Assembly: GCA_003248395.1 (NCBI GenBank)
Contig: QFNA01000095.1
Location: 1-9,233, forward strand
Direction: 5' to 3'
DNA: 9,233 bases
Source: Citromicrobium sp.
GTDB taxonomy: Bacteria; Pseudomonadota; Alphaproteobacteria; Sphingomonadales; Sphingomonadaceae
The position numbers and the translations under genes are program-made. The notes beneath the pieces were generated by a model. That model ran no database searches. It was not told where the DNA came from and worked only from the letters and a program-made list of their open reading frames with translations. Shown here in pieces: positions 6,925-9,233 of this stretch. Each line of letters begins with the position of its first letter. The first letter of the stretch is position 1.

Positions 6925-7623
6925 CTAGCTGGTGGGCGGCTCGTGCTTGATGGGCTCGTCCGCATCATCGAAAGCGAGTCCGTGTCTCAGCAGCATCGGA
7001 ATCTGGGTCATTGTGAAGACAAACGTGAGCGGCAGGAATACCCAGAGCTTCGCCCACAGCCATCCTTCGAAGTCCATCGTGCGAACGAGAATTTCGTTGA
7101 GCGCAGCCAGGGCGATGAAGAAGAACCCCCAATTGCGAGACAGCTTGAGCCAACCGTCCTTGTCGACTCCTTCAAACGCCGCTTCGAGCAGGATCTGGAG
7201 CCAGGCGCGCCCGCGCATCCACCCGACGATCAGCACCGCTCCGAACAGCAGGTAAATCGCAGTCGGCTTGAACTGGATGAAGCGTTCGTCGCGCAGCCAG
7301 ATTGTCAAAGCACCAAATCCGACGATCAATGTGGTCGAGAGGATGAGCATGGGAGAGACCCTGCCGAACTTCCATTTGCTGAAGAGAAGCGCGGCGACCG
7401 CAGCGATCATGAACGCGATCGTGCCATAGATAACGGCGGCGATTTCTCCGAAAGTCGAATTTTCCAGCGGCTGGTAGAATTTGTAGACGCCCAGGAAGAC
7501 CAGAAGCGGGCCGTAGTCGACGATCGTATTGAGCCATCCCGTCTTGGGTTTGACAGGCTTTTCGACGTCGTTTGCCGCTCGGGTGGTTGTGGCGTCCTGC
7601 TTCGCCTTATCGTCCATGACCAT
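6925..7623 (-). CDS. yciB: Inner-membrane septation/envelope protein YciB (IspZ)
   Basis: A 232-residue polytopic membrane protein of the YciB/IspZ family (older name: septation protein A). In enterobacteria and Shigella it has been linked to cell-envelope integrity, septation and intracellular spread; its biochemical activity is not established. Landmarks: a charged N-terminus (about residues 1-28), then GWLNTIVDYGPLLVFLGVYK, RDERFIQFKPTAIYLLFG, NWGFFFIALAALNEILVR and WVFLPLTFVFTMTQIP, giving roughly five to six hydrophobic segments and an acidic tail. The ATG at 7623 has GGGAG (7638-7634) ten bases upstream, which favours it over the in-frame ATG at 7617. It starts one base after the ftsY stop, so it is the last gene of the mtaB-ftsY-yciB operon. 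Only 16 nt separate its stop from that of kup. Confidence 0.92.
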   Translation of the reverse strand: MVMDDKAKQDATTTRAANDVEKPVKPKTGWLNTIVDYGPLLVFLGVYKFYQPLENSTFGEIAAVIYGTIAFMIAAVAALLFSKWKFGRVSPMLILSTTLIVGFGALTIWLRDERFIQFKPTAIYLLFGAVLIVGWMRGRAWLQILLEAAFEGVDKDGWLKLSRNWGFFFIALAALNEILVRTMDFEGWLWAKLWVFLPLTFVFTMTQIPMLLRHGLAFDDADEPIKHEPPTS

Positions 7624-7624
7624 G

Positions 7625-8548
7625 TCAGGCGACTCCCGCTATCACGCGCGCGACCAGATCGGGATCGAACGGGCGCAGATCGTCGAGCGTCTCGCCGACG
7701 CCGATGGCGTGGATGGGCAGGCCGAATTGCTCGGCCGCCGCAACCAATACGCCGCCGCGAGCCGTACCGTCGAGCTTCGTCATCACGAGGCCTGTGACCC
7801 CGGCGACCTCTTTGAAGACGTCGATCTGGCTGAGTGCGTTCTGGCCGTTGGTCGCATCGAGAACGAGCACGACGTCATGCGGCGCTTCGGGATTGAGCCG
7901 GCCGAGAACCTTCCGGATCTTGGCAAGCTCGTCCATCAGTTCGCGCTTGTTCTGCAACCGGCCGGCTGTATCGACAATGAGTGCGTCGGTGCCGATTTCA
8001 GTAGCCTTTCTGACGGCATCGAAGACGATGCTGGCAGGGTCGCCGCCCTCCGGACCGCTGACGACAGGCACGCCCAGACGCTCGGCCCACGTGGCGAGTT
8101 GCCCAATCGCTGCCGCGCGAAACGTGTCGCCTGCCGCAAGCATCACGGCGTAGTCGTCTTCCTGGAAGAGATGCGCGAGCTTGGCGATCGTGGTCGTCTT
8201 GCCGCTCCCGTTCACCCCGATGACGAGGAGCACCTGCGGACGCGGAAAGGCCGTAATTTCCAGCGGCTTCGCGACCGGTCGCAGGATCGCCGCGATTTCT
8301 TCGGCGACGGCCTCCTTCAACTCGCGCTCGGTGATTTCCAGACCGAAACGTTTCTCTGCCAGCTTGCCGCGAATGCGCGCTGCAGCACTTGGCCCGAGAT
8401 CGGACATGATCAGCGCATCCTCGACCTCGTCGAGTGTCGCGTCGTCGAGCCGGGCAGTGCCAAGAACATCCGTCAGGTTGCTCGACAAGCGGTCCGATGT
8501 CTTCTTGAATCCGCCAAACAGGCGGTCCGTCCAACTGGATTGGTTCAT
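7625..8548 (-). CDS. ftsY: Signal recognition particle receptor FtsY
   Basis: FtsY is the SRP-receptor GTPase that docks ribosome-nascent chain-SRP complexes at the membrane for co-translational insertion. The 307-residue product has an N-domain helical bundle (about residues 1-90) and a complete NG GTPase domain. Visible motifs are GVNGSGKTTT (from 111, P-loop), DTFRAAA (141-147), DTAGR (193-197), TKLD (257-260) and GVGE (283-286), followed by DDLRPFD. The long acidic A-domain of E. coli FtsY is absent, as is common in alphaproteobacteria. The ATG at 8548 (MNQSSWTDRLFGGFKK) overlaps the mtaB stop as ATGA, with GAGGG (from 8565) about twelve bases upstream. The frame is open further upstream, but that is mtaB sequence. 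It is co-directional with mtaB and yciB. Confidence 0.96.
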   Translation of the reverse strand: MNQSSWTDRLFGGFKKTSDRLSSNLTDVLGTARLDDATLDEVEDALIMSDLGPSAAARIRGKLAEKRFGLEITERELKEAVAEEIAAILRPVAKPLEITAFPRPQVLLVIGVNGSGKTTTIAKLAHLFQEDDYAVMLAAGDTFRAAAIGQLATWAERLGVPVVSGPEGGDPASIVFDAVRKATEIGTDALIVDTAGRLQNKRELMDELAKIRKVLGRLNPEAPHDVVLVLDATNGQNALSQIDVFKEVAGVTGLVMTKLDGTARGGVLVAAAEQFGLPIHAIGVGETLDDLRPFDPDLVARVIAGVA

Positions 8549-9233
8549 ACCAGAAGGTTTCCCTCGATGGCGGTGGGGGTGATAGTCAGGATCTGGCCGG
8601 GCTCCGTGCCTTGCGGCAGTGCGACGCGCGCGAAGTTTTCGGCGTAGCCCGTTCCGTCGCGCTCGGCGAGTACTGAGATCGGCTTTCCCAGCAGCGATTG
8701 AAGCCACGGTTTGCGGACCGAGGCCACAGCATTGCGCAATTCGGCCGCGCGCTGCTTTACAATAACGCGGTCGATCTGGGGCATCCGCGCAGCCGGTGTT
8801 TCCGGTCGCGGTGAGTACGGGAATATATGTCCGTGAACGATTTCGAGCTCTTCCACGATGGCGAGATTGGCGCGATGGTGTTCTTCCGTTTCGGTGGGAA
8901 AACCGGCGATCAGATCTGCCCCGATCGCCAGTTCGGGACGAGCGTCACGAAGGCGCGTGACCAGGTCGATGGCGTCACGGCGCAGATGGCGGCGCTTCAT
9001 GCGCTTGAGCATCAGATCATGACCATGTTGAAGCGAGAGGTGGAGGTGCGGCATGAGCCGCTGCTCGCTCGCGAAAAGATCGCAGAGTTCTTCGTCGATT
9101 TCGATTCCGTCCAGCGAGGACATGCGAAGTCGCTGCAGTTCGGGAAACCTGTCGAGAACGGCGTGAACGAGCCTGCCGAGCGGTGGATTGTCCGGGAGAT
9201 CGTGGCCCCATGACGTCACATCGACGCCTGTCA
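8545..9233 (-). CDS. mtaB: tRNA (t6A37) methylthiotransferase MtaB, partial (5' end outside the window)
   Basis: MtaB is a radical-SAM methylthiotransferase that converts t6A37 to ms2t6A37 in ANN-decoding tRNAs. The visible C-terminal 228 residues run off the window edge. They begin TGVDVTSWGHDLPD, matching the family's LTGVDxxSYG strand, so the frame continues upstream and the GTG at 9219 is not the real start. Further landmarks are LRMSSLDGIEID, PHLHLSLQHGHDLMLKRMKRRH, GADLIAGFPTETEEHH and HIFPYSPRPETPAARMPQ. The end is a TRAM RNA-binding domain of about 60 residues (LGKPISVLAERDGTGYAENF to the C-terminus). The Cys-rich N-terminal domain and the CxxxCxxC cluster would lie beyond 9233. The stop overlaps the ftsY start. 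The residues distinguish MtaB from MiaB/RimO reasonably but not absolutely. Confidence 0.9.
   Translation of the reverse strand, partial: TGVDVTSWGHDLPDNPPLGRLVHAVLDRFPELQRLRMSSLDGIEIDEELCDLFASEQRLMPHLHLSLQHGHDLMLKRMKRRHLRRDAIDLVTRLRDARPELAIGADLIAGFPTETEEHHRANLAIVEELEIVHGHIFPYSPRPETPAARMPQIDRVIVKQRAAELRNAVASVRKPWLQSLLGKPISVLAERDGTGYAENFARVALPQGTEPGQILTITPTAIEGNLLV

Noticed and set aside
5958..6968. Long minus-strand open frame opposite kup
   Set aside because: The product is His/Gln/Arg-rich and low in hydrophobic order, and it lies opposite an intact kup. Shadow frame.
6832..7797. Long plus-strand open frame opposite yciB and the end of ftsY
   Set aside because: It crosses the ends of three well-supported genes, is very rich in charged residues without any motif, and is explained as a shadow.
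7529..8647. Long plus-strand open frame opposite ftsY
   Set aside because: It is antisense to a complete FtsY with all GTPase motifs. It has no recognisable domain and is the kind of shadow frame expected in GC-rich DNA.
8965..9030. HGHD after LSLQ in MtaB as an odd substitution in the radical-SAM region
   Set aside because: From memory, sphingomonad MtaB proteins carry the same or similar residues, and the flanking LMLKRMKRRH is normal. It is probably lineage-typical.
9150..9219. GTG at 9219 as the start of a short minus-strand protein
   Set aside because: Upstream codons in the same frame continue the MtaB pattern (TGVD before VTSWG), so this is an internal valine in a gene cut by the window edge.
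6925..9233. mtaB-ftsY-yciB as a new gene association
   Set aside because: This order is a familiar alphaproteobacterial arrangement, so it is not novel.

Overview
The window is GC-rich and densely coding, and holds ordinary chromosomal genes of an alphaproteobacterium. The gene order, the short CcmI, and the sequence style of CcmC, MtaB, FtsY and YciB suggest Sphingomonadales, perhaps an Erythrobacter-like genus. That placement rests on remembered family resemblance, not on a search.

Positions 58-4849 (+ strand) hold a tightly packed System I cytochrome c maturation operon in the order ccmC-ccmD-ccmE-ccmF-ccmG-ccmH-ccmI. Every junction is a 1-nt or 4-nt stop/start overlap (TGATG, GTGA or ATGA), so translation is probably coupled along the mRNA. 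CcmC (with CcmAB, which would lie outside the window) and CcmD load heme onto CcmE. CcmF transfers it to apocytochrome. CcmG and CcmH keep the CXXCH cysteines reduced, and CcmI presents the apocytochrome. The main irregularity is ccmF. Its reading frame breaks just after the conserved HPP motif (near 1899-1901), and a block that should encode about 18 residues is missing (inferred deletion about 53 bp). Everything downstream is intact but in another frame. As written, the cell could not make CcmF.

Positions 4850-4967 form a short gap with two terminator-like structures and a possible 8-codon leader ORF whose stop overlaps the start of the next gene. Positions 4968-6908 (+) encode a complete Kup-type potassium/proton symporter, unrelated in function to the ccm genes.

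Positions 6925-9233 (- strand) hold a second compact operon, read mtaB (5' part outside the window) -> ftsY -> yciB/ispZ. It covers tRNA ms2t6A37 methylthiolation, the signal-recognition-particle receptor and an inner-membrane septation/envelope protein. It converges on kup with only 16 nt between the stops.

I see no mobile elements, CRISPR arrays, rRNA/tRNA genes or phage genes. Apart from the ccmF lesion and the small regulatory-looking structures around kup, this is an ordinary housekeeping region, and I found no convincing new biological system.
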